Origin: Branchiostoma floridae
Lineage: Eukaryota > Chordata > Leptocardii > Amphioxiformes > Branchiostomatidae
DNA: 64,000 nucleotides
Direction: 5' to 3'
NCBI RefSeq assembly: GCF_000003815.2
Contig: NC_049979.1
Span: 2,026,996-2,090,995, forward strand
Shown: in pieces, positions 47,288 through 56,566 of the stretch
Layout of the letters: each line of letters starts with the position of its first letter
How positions within the stretch are numbered: position 1 is the first letter of the stretch
Program-made: the position numbers and the translations under genes
Notes under the pieces: generated by a model
Told to the model about the DNA's origin: nothing
What the model saw: the letters and a program-made list of their open reading frames with translations, nothing else
Database searches by the model: none

Positions 47288-47885
47288 CTCACACACACAT
47301 ACACATACTCACACACACGCACACACATACATACACACACGCACACACATACATACACACACACACACACACACGCACACACACACATACACACCCGCAA
47401 ACGCTACCGAAAACTGGCAAAACTCTTTAGCAAAGGTAAATATACCGTGCTCTGTTCACTCAAAATGGGAAGGTTGAACAGATGATCGAAAAAGAGTATG
47501 GATTATTTAGCAATAAATCTTGACTATTTTGATTTTATTTAAGTTATTCAAGACATGAATGGTATATCTATTTATCTAGTTACTCGTCTGGCTGGAATTA
47601 CAGTCAGCTAAGCTAGCCTAACTAGCCGTGGCTGTTATAAATGGCTGGCCTTGGGGGAGGAATACAAAATACATTGAGTAACATATCAAGTGTATCGCTA
47701 AATTGTAGCCCACAGGTACCTACGCATGAACGGTGTATCTTGATACGAAGAGAATGACTTACACTTTCTCCAAGACTCATACCAACTTACCTCTTCTGTC
47801 TGATTGACTCTGCCGGGTCCACCATTAGCACCATCAGGAGGGTGGACAGACCCAGGAACATCGCTAGCTTGTAACCCATGGTTAC
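45021..47885 (-). CDS. Secreted acidic, proline-rich repeat protein (spliced)
   Basis: Two coding exons join in frame. Exon A (47791-47885) has ATG at 47879 in a good context (GTAACCATGG), encodes MGYKLAMFLGLSTLLMVLMV plus DPAESIRQK and ends AG|GTAAGT. Exon B (45021-46926) starts after CTCCCCAAG|G. The product is 664 residues: a signal peptide; about 80 residues with acidic patches (RRGDEEDEHYEGDGHDHD) and a WNPWSFS...PPWFWPVLWSGF aromatic stretch; then roughly 500 residues of 8-residue units EVVPPSD(A/P) mixed with IPEVVFPTIPEVVIPD; and an ESDPESDLESD tail. It is probably an extracellular matrix, shell-like or mucosal protein, but I recognise no named family. The repeat (24 bp) also keeps the other strand open for 574 codons. 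The TAA at 45021-45023 overlaps a possible donor, so the protein may run on to 43918. Confidence 0.7.
47176..47398 (+). repeat. (AC)n microsatellite
   Basis: Over 200 bp of CA dinucleotides with a few interruptions. It lies in the intron of the acidic repeat-protein gene. Open frames of HTHTHT type here are artefacts. Confidence 0.97.
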
Positions 47886-47948
47886 CTACAGGATAGAGAC
47901 AACGAACATGAAATTTTATGAAAGCTCAGCTGTGTTGGTAGTAATCAT

Positions 47949-48122
47949 ACTACAATGCTAAACTTTCTTCCAGAAAAGGTATACACGGATCAAATTTTCA
48001 ACGACCACTGTCGCCTTCTTCAGGATCATTACTGATGAGTATGATATGAGGAAGCGGCAGCGGACATTGTAATTTTGATCCGTGTATACCTTTTCTGGAA
48101 AAAAGTCTAGCATTGTACTATG
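47949..48122. mobile_element. Inverted-repeat element with 48-bp arms
   Basis: ACAATGCTAAACTTTCTTCC...GGTATACACGGATCAAA is mirrored by TTTGATCCGTGTATACC...GTCTAGCATTGT. The centre contains, on the minus strand, ATCCTGAAGAAGGCGACAG. It lies just upstream of the signal-peptide exon, in the probable 5' intron. Confidence 0.75.
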
Positions 48123-48277
48123 AGTCCATGAAATTTGTAATATAGTACATCTTCAGACTGTAGCCCAAATATAAATACATATGGCGTATAGGTATGTAGG
48201 GCAGATATACGCATTAAAAAAACGTACATGAAATACGCAACAAAAAAACATCGCCAGCTCGTTGTCTGGATACTTAC

Positions 48278-48320
48278 GGAGTAAAGAGGAAAGGGATGGA
48301 AGACGCTGTAGCCTGACTAA
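48278..48320 (-). other. Candidate 5' untranslated exon of the repeat-protein gene
   Basis: Minus-strand TCTTTACTCC|GTAAGTATCC is a strong donor with no ATG before it, and a matching acceptor (CCTGTAG|GTAACCATGG) opens the signal-peptide exon at 47885. The 5' boundary is not defined. Confidence 0.4.
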
Positions 48321-48437
48321 AATCGCGCCCCTAGCGGCCGGCCTTACAATTGCTTCTCGGAGAGGGGGTCATTAACCCCAGCCAACGTGAGATTTCGTAA
48401 ACACGGGCTAGAAGAAGCTGTTACTGGAAGCAACCAT

Positions 48438-48618
48438 TAATCTCCAAGCAGATCCTACGGTAGCATAAGATAGTATCAATAGTTGGCAGAGGAGTGAAGC
48501 CGGCTTAGGAGTGTATCTGGCTACATGGCAAATGGACACCTCTTGGCTGACTTCACTCCTTGGCCAGTTAACTAGTTTGGTACTATCTTATGCCGCTGTA
48601 GGATCTGCTTGGAGATTA
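48438..48618. mobile_element. 181-bp MITE (TAATCTCCAAGCAG family), copy 1
   Basis: Ends TAATCTCCAAGCAGATCC and GGATCTGCTTGGAGATTA are inverted; the interior AGTGAAGCCGGC...CCTTGGCC also pairs. GCAACCAT is duplicated at 48430-48437 and 48619-48626 (8 bp, or 9 with one mismatch). Confidence 0.9.
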
Positions 48619-48774
48619 GCAACCATAGGCCCTGACCCTCAAGCTGAGGATGGGACTAAGTCAAGGTGTGAAAGGATAACGTTTGTGACCTTCTGTACAT
48701 CGTACAAACAAGCTGCACAATCACCTAACGCATACCGGGAAAGTCAACGAAGAACATGAAAGAACAGAATTTTT

Positions 48775-48925
48775 ATTATTTGTCATTTGCCGACTACCCT
48801 CTCTTCGCAGTCAGGGACTGAATTGCGAGGAGCTTCCAACAGGTGGGGCTAATTTCTATAGCAGCTGTCATTCGGCGCAACTCATGTGACCTCAATACTA
48901 CAGGCGCAAGGGTCGTGGAGCGGCT
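48775..48925 (-). mobile_element. SINE-like retroposon, copy 2 (partial)
   Basis: Read on the minus strand it matches 34970-35130: GTATTGAGGTCACATGAG, GCTCCTCGCAATTCAG, GTAGTCGGC, then an A/T-rich tail. Confidence 0.65.
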
Positions 48926-49251
48926 GATGAATAAAAAACATGTTCTGTGTGTTCAATATTCCTGACCACTTGGATTTCATAATGGACAGTTTTTTTTTTG
49001 CCCACTTTTCTTCAATTTCGCACGCTCGCATCAGTTTTGCCCAGAGGGTGCCATCTGTGTAATGGAATGAGTATAGACTAATGATAATGGTTGTGTTGTT
49101 GGTCCGAGCAAGGACGTTACATAAGACGTTCTTGGTCTGAGGCGCCTCGAGTTAAATTGAGAAGAAAACAATACATCAGTGTCACACTTGATGAAAGATT
49201 TGTATAAAAACGATCCCAAATCTGCACTTTTTTTATCATCATGATAAAATA

Positions 49252-49447
49252 CTGTAAATGCATTTTAAGTTCGCGGGGATTTAATTTCGCGGTAGCGGGA
49301 AAAATGACTTTTCGCGGTGGGTTTAATTTCGCGGTAACACCATCGAAAAGAATAGAAAAATGTTCGCGGTGGATTTAAGTTCGCAGTAAAGTGGTCGCCG
49401 CGAAAACCGCGAACATTAATCCACCGCGAACATTTCTGCATTTACAG
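49252..49447. mobile_element. TA-flanked MITE (CTGTAAATGCA family), copy 2
   Basis: CTGTAAATGCATTTAAG and AATTTCTGCATTTACAG-type ends lie between TA dinucleotides, with internal TTCGCGGTGG repeats in both directions. Confidence 0.8.
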
Positions 49448-49883
49448 TATTGCAAATGTATGAACCGTTATGGTAGTCCTCCACGCGCTAAGTTTGTCAG
49501 AATCTCCAAGCAGATGTTGGGAGTCCTAATCTTTTCGTTTTCTTTTGCCGTCAGTTTGAATTATCACAAACTACCAGGGAGCGAGAAAAAACGATATGAT
49601 TTACCTTCCAAAATTTGCTCGGAGTTTACCGAGAATTCTCAGATTTAGGGAGACAGCTTGAAACAGCAGCGGGCAACAAGAAAAACGGATCTTTTTTTTA
49701 AATCCAGCATTCGGATATTGCGTTTCTCTGCGTGTTTGCAGCTATAGCAAATCCCTCTCATTACATATACCGCAATGTTTGCATCTGTCTGCTTTGAAAT
49801 ATCAAAGTCCACGCTGTTACTTTTGCTTGCTTGCAGGTAACCGATCTACTTGTTGAAAATCAACGTCAGTTGTTAGCGCTAAT

Positions 49884-50091
49884 TAGGCTTAGGTCACATT
49901 TTAAAAAAGGGGCCCGGCCGGGCAGCTATCGGGAGCGAAAAGAAATTATATAAAAGACATCAAAATGCACAAAATGTCAAAATAAGATTCAAAGGCATAA
50001 TTTGTGTATTTTGCTTGGTATACAATTTGATTTCTCGTTTCTTAAAACATCCCGGCCGGGCCCCGGGTTGGAAATGTGACCCAGGCCTTAA
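49884..50091. mobile_element. MITE with GGGCCCGGCCGGG arms
   Basis: TTAGGCTTAGGTCACATTT...GGGGCCCGGCCGGG is mirrored by CCCGGCCGGGCCCC...AAATGTGACCCAGGCC. The AT-rich centre is unrelated. Just beyond lies an AATGAATG/ATCA simple repeat (50091-50200). Confidence 0.75.
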
Positions 50092-50439
50092 TGAATGAAG
50101 AAATACATGAATAGATGCATGAATGCGAAATGAGTGAGTGAAAGAAAGAACTAACGAATCAATTACTAGTAATGAATGAATCAATCAATCAATCAATGAC
50201 ATGGCTAAGCTGAGATCAACCATGCACAACATTAACAACGTCACGTGGTTGAACCAAGGAGGTTATGTAACAGCCATGCTCAATTATAATGGGCTGAACA
50301 AAGTTGTTCTTCTAGTATGGTCGCCATTGTTGAAATAATGGAGCACGGATTGGTTCATATTCGGCAAGGGGGGGGGGGTAAAGTGGAGGTGGTGACGTGG
50401 CCGCTTGACGTGGAAAACGTGTGAAATTCAGGGCGAAAC

Positions 50440-50619
50440 TACTCTCCAAGCAGGGGTTAGGCTCTGGCTGTTTTTTAAATATTTTTAGTCGTTTTTATCG
50501 GACTTTTTATTTTATCATTTTTCTTGAAGTACGCCAGCCAAACTTTAGTTTGACAATACAAGATACAATACAAAGTAGATAGCCTGATAAAAAAGAGCCT
50601 AACCTCTGCTTGGAGAGTA
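50440..50619. mobile_element. 180-bp MITE (TACTCTCCAAGCAG family) with 9-bp duplication
   Basis: Ends TACTCTCCAAGCAGGGG and CCTCTGCTTGGAGAGTA. GGGCGAAAC is duplicated exactly at 50431-50439 and 50620-50628. It looks like an internally deleted relative of 25268-26790, sharing the AGTCGTTTTTATCGG segment. Confidence 0.92.
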
Positions 50620-50879
50620 GGGCGAAACAACCACAGGCCGGTGCAGAATCTTTACCGGGACTACATCTCTCTCCTTCCACAATCGTGTATCAGAGACATG
50701 TGCAATCTTGTGGTAAAATCATTCTTTATTCGTGGATTAAAGAAAGATACATGTAACCCAGGTCAGGGGGCATTGACAGACGTAAATGATATTGCACAGA
50801 AGTTTTGCTTGCTATTACCTTAAAAATATATTGCAATCAATTACATTTAGAATCACAATATGATATTTTGTTATGTGTC

Positions 50880-51050
50880 ATAACCTAAATCTGATAGAAA
50901 GAGCTAACTAGTTTCTACAGCAAGTGTCTGCCTCCCAGTGCGTCTCATGGCGCGCGTTCCATACAGCATAAGATGACAACATTGCTATACGGCTAATGGG
51001 TATATCTCTGGGTAGCAGATTCCACAGTTTAACTGATCTGTAACAACGAA
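50880..51050 (-). pseudogene. Small LINE-like remnant
   Basis: One minus-strand frame reads RCYRSVKLWNLLPRDIPISR, a motif typical of the final part of CR1/jockey-type LINE proteins, then runs to a stop. Too short to classify. Confidence 0.4.
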
Positions 51051-51654
51051 CCCCCCCGACGGAACCTGCCCGGGGACGCCGAAACCCACACGGCCGGTGA
51101 TACCCTCTACCCCGCCCCGCCGGTGTCAGCCCGGCCTCGCCCGTAAACGTCGTACCAGAGTACCACTATATCTCGTGTACTTCCCAATGCCATTCACTTC
51201 GTTACGTATATCACTTTTTTAAAAACCGTTGTCAAGAGGAATGAAGAATCAATGAAGTCATAGCCATGTGTCCGTCGTGTTTTTTTTAAGGAAAAATGCG
51301 TTTTGGGGGAATTGGACGACATTACGTTCCCAGTTGAATTAAATGTGCCATTCACTTTTAACAAGACACAAATGTTCACTGTTACCTTAGTCTCCAAGTA
51401 GATCTTCCGACGTGAAAATCAAAATCGCAACTACCGGTTAAGACTATGTCGCACGCATACAGCTACCGTGCGCAGTTTCTGCCACTGGAAGACCTGCATA
51501 GAGATTATGCAACCCGCGACATTTTTCTCACGCAGGCACGACGCAACTTAATCTAGCGACCTACTACTAGCGACCCCTCTACTCCGCTTCTGCTTGGAGC
51601 AGGCACGAGTCAAACACACCAAGACACAAATGTAAACAGTAAACATTGCGTACC

Positions 51655-51770
51655 TGGATGATGACGTGTGTTCTCTCTGAAATCTCAAGGCGTCTTTTGA
51701 GGAGCTGAGACCGAGTCGGTTGCTCCCGCACAGCTTCAGAACTTGAACCGGTCTGAGACTTCTAGACTGA
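51655..51770 (-). other. Possible untranslated first exon
   Basis: On the minus strand about 100 bp without ATG end at ATCATCCAG|GTACGC, a good donor. It could be a distal first exon of a leftward gene such as the repeat-protein gene, but there is no partner evidence. Confidence 0.2.
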
Positions 51771-52178
51771 TCTACCTGATAATTACTAAATAACTCAAAC
51801 TAAATGTCGAGTCAATTAAGTCTTACCTTCAATGTCTTCCTCTTCACCAATCACGTTTATTATTCAACAGGTTACGCAATCATCATTTTTTATGTATCGG
51901 TGGATATACGCACTGCAAGCTTTCATCGGCCCGGTTATCTAGTAAATCTGGTAAGAGAATATACATATCAAGAATGTACACTGTTCTTCTTAGATGCCAG
52001 TTCTTGTAAAAAGTTTCATTTTTCGAATAATGCGAAGATGTGAACGAGCCATGTATGGACTCGGCCAAACTGCACACAACGGGAACCGCCTTAACGGCCG
52101 ATTATCCGGTTTGGTAACACCAATTGACGATGACAACTAAACAATGCCACTCTATCATTACTTCAGGTGTATATACTA

Positions 52179-52181
<3 letters not shown>

Positions 52182-52236
<55 letters not shown>
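52182..52236 (+). repeat. (AT)n microsatellite
   Basis: Uninterrupted TA repeat of about 55 bp. Confidence 0.97.
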
Positions 52237-52239
<3 letters not shown>

Positions 52240-52569
52240 GACAACGTCATCTGTAACTACTGTAGTATTGATATTATTGAAGTAGTCCACAACATAAGAG
52301 TCGTCAAGATTTATTCAAGATACAAGAAAATTTCAATCCCTTGTCACAAAATTTACATTGAAAACACCGATTTAAAAGTTAATGATGCATGAATTAGTTT
52401 TAAAAATTAATGGAAAACAAAATCACGCTTTGACCTGTACATAACTGATGATATGCCTGTCCCTGCATTATATAGTTTTATACATTGTAGAATAAGCTTT
52501 ATTTACTGTCAACAGTTGAACACCCGCCTTGGCAACAAGGCCACACTGTGACGTGTACATGATTTAACA

Positions 52570-52743
52570 CTGTAAATGCATTTAATTTCGCGGGGATTTA
52601 ATTTCGCGGTAGTAGCGGGAAAAAGTACTTTTCGCGGTGGATTTAAGTTCGCGGTAACACCATAGACTGCAGTCTAATACGGTACCATAATAGAAAAATG
52701 TTTGTCGTCACCGCGAAAACCGCGAACATTTCTGAATTTACAG
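52570..52743. mobile_element. CTGTAAATGCA-family MITE, copy 3
   Basis: CTGTAAATGCATTTAATTTC and TTTCTGAATTTACAG ends with TTCGCGG motifs inside. The left flank is AAC-A rather than TA, so one junction has changed. Confidence 0.75.
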
Positions 52744-52936
52744 TAACATATACATGCTGCGGCTGCTGAACGACAGACATTTCCAATGATTGCGTCAAGA
52801 GCCACAGGAATTCAATAGTTGGGTCGCAGTGTTGTAAAAAAGTAAGTAAGCAAGTTGTCACTCAGAGATCGCGCCGTTTCATAGACAGAGATCCTAACGG
52901 GTTTTGTTGAAGGCCAGAGGGGTCGCTGTAAATGTG

Positions 52937-53118
52937 TAATCTCCAAGCAGATCCTACGGTAACATAAGTTACTAGTAGTATCAAAAGTTGGCAGAGGAGT
53001 GAAGCCGGCTTAGGAGTGAGTTTCGCTACCGGGGCAAATGGACACCTCTTGGCTGACTACACTCCTTGGCCAGTTTGGTACTATCTTATATGCCATTGTA
53101 CAATCTGCTTGGAGATTA
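52937..53118. mobile_element. 182-bp MITE (TAATCTCCAAGCAG family), copy 2
   Basis: It has the same ends and interior as 48438-48618. Here the flanks are unusual: CAGAGGGGTCGCTGT occurs from 52915 and again from 53119, so the repeated flank is longer than 9 bp and, on the left, sits 7 bp away from the element. Confidence 0.85.
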
Positions 53119-54488
53119 CAGAGGGGTCGCTGTGTATTTAAGGAGCCTTGTAATTAGCGTGGGAAAAAGTCAGCGGGTTATGTAACCCCCCTGCCCAACT
53201 GAGCGGGCGGGTAGCCGGAGGGGCCGCTATAGTGATATCGCGTGTTAATAATCGGCGTGAGAAAAATGTCCCGGGTTACATAACCTTCAGTTACCTTGGT
53301 CGGGTCATTAGAAATAATGACTGTGCTACTGGCCTGAGGCGCATCTTGCTTGTTGGCACGAGAAAAAAACAAACACGATGCTCTTTTTTTTATTTATTTT
53401 TGTTCATTTTACAAAAAAAGAAAGGCACAAAGAATAAACAATACAATAAGGTAACACACATACACCAGGCCCTCCGCGACCCCACGGATTTTTGCAAAGT
53501 CATCACCCTCGATATATGATAAACATACAGTACATTTATCGACATTTTGAACAAAAGCCATTAGAACAATATTATGTAGGTGTCATTGGCCAACGTTTAT
53601 ATCATTCGAAGGCACTCTCCCGGCCGCCCTCCATTTCATTGTTGTCGTCCGTTCCGTATTTACAACATGTATGTGGGCACGGTGAGAACCCGTCGGGCGG
53701 GTATGACGTTACCCGAACGGTGTTCGGGATTCATCGGCAGAACTCGGCTGTCTTCGTAAGTCAACTTCGGGTTGCTAGTCGCGTAAGCTAAATCTTACCA
53801 GGTCATTTTATGGAATAAAGAGTAGTAAAAAAATGGCTAAACTAGACGTACATTATATCCGTTTTCTTGATTTCAGTTTCCCAGCGGCTATCTGTAGCAG
53901 ACTTATTATAAGGTCTGACAGTTTACGCTTTAATAATGTAGCTGATTTTTATTGCCGGGCAATTTCTTAGTACAAACTCTACTATCTTTGAAAACTAAAT
54001 TCCGTTTGCTACAGTTACAACTTCTGTATTCACAGCAAGCTTTCACATGTCTGAGTCTTCATATGGTGCATACTAGTACGTAATCATTTCTTATCCCGGA
54101 CAAAAGCAGCAGACGTTGAAAGACATCACACCTCTATGAAATATTTAGCAAAAGTTCAAAGACATCGCACCTCTATTTAGAGATATCTTAAAGTTATGCA
54201 CATGTCTTCTACATCTAAGCTGGCCGTCTTCATAGGTATGAAGATGGTAACCAAAAAAATACAAGCCACTTGCACATTCGTTATCATGTTTTATTTACAA
54301 AAGGAAGTGCTCAAACTTTCCACTCACACAAAAATGCAAACAGCATCAACTCAGCTCTATAGCAGCAATTAAAAACAATCAGTAGCTAGAACGTGCTTTC
54401 TAGCCGGAAAGCTTCACAGACTACGTGGGGAAGTATGAATATACAATAGCAGCGAGTTCCCCTTTATCCACTGCAGCATCTGGTAACA

Positions 54489-54760
54489 CTAATTCACCTT
54501 TATCCGCAGGGTAACCTATATTCGTTGTATTTAAAGACAGGATATTTCGGGATATCAAGTCTACTGACGGTGGTCTCAAACTGCATTATACGACCTGTAC
54601 TTAGCTTGTTAGAAAGCAAAAACGTACAATAAAGGTCTTCATTCATTCATTCATTGAAAAAACAACAATTTGAAGCCACCGTCCATCTACGTGATATCCC
54701 TAAACATCCTGTTTTTCGGTACAACGGATATAGGTTACCCCGCGAATAAAGGTGAACTAG
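54489..54760. mobile_element. MITE with AATTCACCTTTATCCGC ends and nested LINE tail
   Basis: CTAATTCACCTTTATCCGC...GGTAACCTATATTCG is mirrored by CGGATATAGGTTACC...AATAAAGGTGAACTAG. In the middle (about 54590-54660) GTACAATAAAGGTCTTCATT plus CATT repeats look like the 3' tail of a CR1-type LINE inserted into it. Confidence 0.75.
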
Positions 54761-55004
54761 CGTCACATACATTAACCGCTTCTTCGCAGGCTTTACAAAC
54801 CGTGTTCATTCACATGTTCTGTTCATCCGCGTGAATATAATTTGGTGCATGGCTTTGTTCACTTTCTACTTCTACTTTGAGACAGCATAGTCTACCTGCT
54901 ATATCAAACGTTAACTGTCACCTGTGCCAGTGAGTTAATCTCCGAGCAGATATATCGGTTGGGATTGTGGCCTTTTCTGTGTCTCGCTAGATCATGTAGA
55001 ATGA

Positions 55005-55092
55005 TAGCCTGGATACCATACCCCAACCTCAAAATATATCTTTCGTGCACGATAGATACTTGAGATCGGGCTGGGGTTTGGTAACCAGGCTA
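55005..55092. mobile_element. 88-bp MITE with 9-bp target duplication
   Basis: Ends TAGCCTGGATACCATACCCC and GGGGTTTGGTAACCAGGCTA. GTAGAATGA is present at 54996-55004 and 55093-55101. Confidence 0.88.
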
Positions 55093-55436
55093 GTAGAATG
55101 AAAAACGCGCGTTTTTACTCTTCACCAATCTCTAGAATTGAAAACACGAACATTGCGGACGACTACATACAGAGATATACTGAGACGCAGTAAGAACCCA
55201 CAAAACAACACGGTCCTATACATCTGCTTGAAGACTAACTCTTAGTCTCCCTCGCTAGGGTCCATGTACACCAAAAGCCATATTAGCTCTCCCTAGCCAA
55301 AAGAGGATACGTCTATCTATATATATATATGGTACAGAACTGAGTCTGGTACGGACTGCCTACGCTGGCTATAGGGAATATTTTACCTTGGAATGTTTGG
55401 CCACCATCGCAGTTATGCGGACTGATGGCTCTCATC

Positions 55437-55958
55437 TACTCTCCAAGCAGAGGTTAGGCTCCGGCTGTTTTTCTACACGATGGGTTACACGTATGCACCG
55501 GCAGGCTGGTAGATCCGCCATAAGTACAAGTACAAGGATGACAGGTTGGTGGATTCACTACACGATGGGTAACATGTATGCACCACCAGGTTGGGAGATT
55601 CGCCATAAGTACAAGTACAAGGATGACAGGTTGGTGTATTCACTACACGATGGGTAACATGTATGCACCACCAGGCTGGGAGATCCGCCATAAGTACAAG
55701 TACAAGGATGACAGGTTGGTGTATTCACTACACGAAGGGAAACATGCATGCCCCGCCAGGCTGGGAGATCCGCCATAAGTACCAGTACCAGGATGACAGG
55801 TTGGTGTATTCCCTACACGATGGGTTAACATNNNNNNNNNNNNNNNNNNNNNNNNNNNNNNNNNNNNNNNNNNNNNNNNNNNNNNNNNNNNNNNNNNNNN
55901 NNNNNNNNNNNNNNNNNNNNNNNNNNNNNNNCGGAGCCTAACCTCTGCTTGGAGAGTA
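55437..55958. mobile_element. TACTCTCC-family MITE filled with an 85-bp tandem repeat
   Basis: Ends TACTCTCCAAGCAGAGG and CCTCTGCTTGGAGAGTA; GCTCTCATC is duplicated at 55428-55436 and 55959-55967. The interior is five or more 85-bp units (anchors CACGATGGG at 55476, 55561, 55646, 55731, 55816) containing GAGATCCGCCATAAGTACAA, and a 100-bp N run at 55832-55931. Long frames across it are repeat artefacts. Confidence 0.9.
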
Positions 55959-56071
55959 GCTCTCATCGGTCTCATGGCTCCCCTCGCTCTTTTGCTCGAT
56001 CCATAACTCCTTAAGTTGGGGTCACACGTGCACATATATATTCAAGTCCGTATGAGGTCCGTAAGTCTAAA

Positions 56072-56249
56072 CCTCTACCAGGCTGCACAGGTTGCTGAAA
56101 AATAGTAGAAATTTGGCAAATATAGACAGAAATGATGCGAGACGAGTTAGCTATTTCCCAAACCATACTCATAGCTAGTTCCTCTGGCATGTTATGTGTC
56201 TATATTTGTCCAAATTCTGCCAGTGACCTGTGGAGCCTGATGGAGGCTA
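56072..56249. mobile_element. CTCTACCAG-family MITE, copy 3
   Basis: CCTCTACCAGGCTGCACAGG and CCTGTGGAGCCTGATGGAGG are inverted, continuing through GAAATTTGGCAAATATAGAC and GTCTATATTTGTCC. Flanking duplication is not clear. Confidence 0.7.
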
Positions 56250-56362
56250 AGACCGACCACATGCGGGCTTGAATATATACTGTATGTATGAATCTGGCTT
56301 TTTATTGAGTAGGAAGGCCAGGTAAAGGCTACCCTGAACCACTGAACTAGTCGCTAATAATA

Positions 56363-56525
56363 CCCCCTTTCCACCAGGACGGCGCTCTCGCAGCGCTCTC
56401 TCTGCGACCTTAAATTTGACGTATCCATCAACGAATTGTATAGAAAAGAAACGAATCTTTTTACACTTTGTGTGTTTCGTTGTCTTCTCAGTCACACTCT
56501 CACGTTTTGTACGATGCCTAAACAA
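56363..56525. mobile_element. CCCCTTTCCAC MITE, copy 2 (right end missing)
   Basis: It follows 44788-44935 closely (CCCCTTTCCACCAGGACGGC, GCGCTCTCTCTGCGACC, AAACGAATCTTTTTACA, CAGTCACACT) but stops before the right inverted repeat. The stop codon of the neighbouring minus-strand gene is about 40 bp away. Confidence 0.75.
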
Positions 56526-56566
56526 CATGAGCGTGCAGCAGCGACCCCTGGCGGAGAGAAAGTTCC

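Noticed and set aside
47052-47485. Frames of more than 100 codons made of His-Thr repeats
   Set aside because: They are translations of a CA microsatellite.
51050-51140. GC-rich block that might be an rRNA fragment
   Set aside because: I could not match it to any conserved rRNA segment; composition alone is not evidence.
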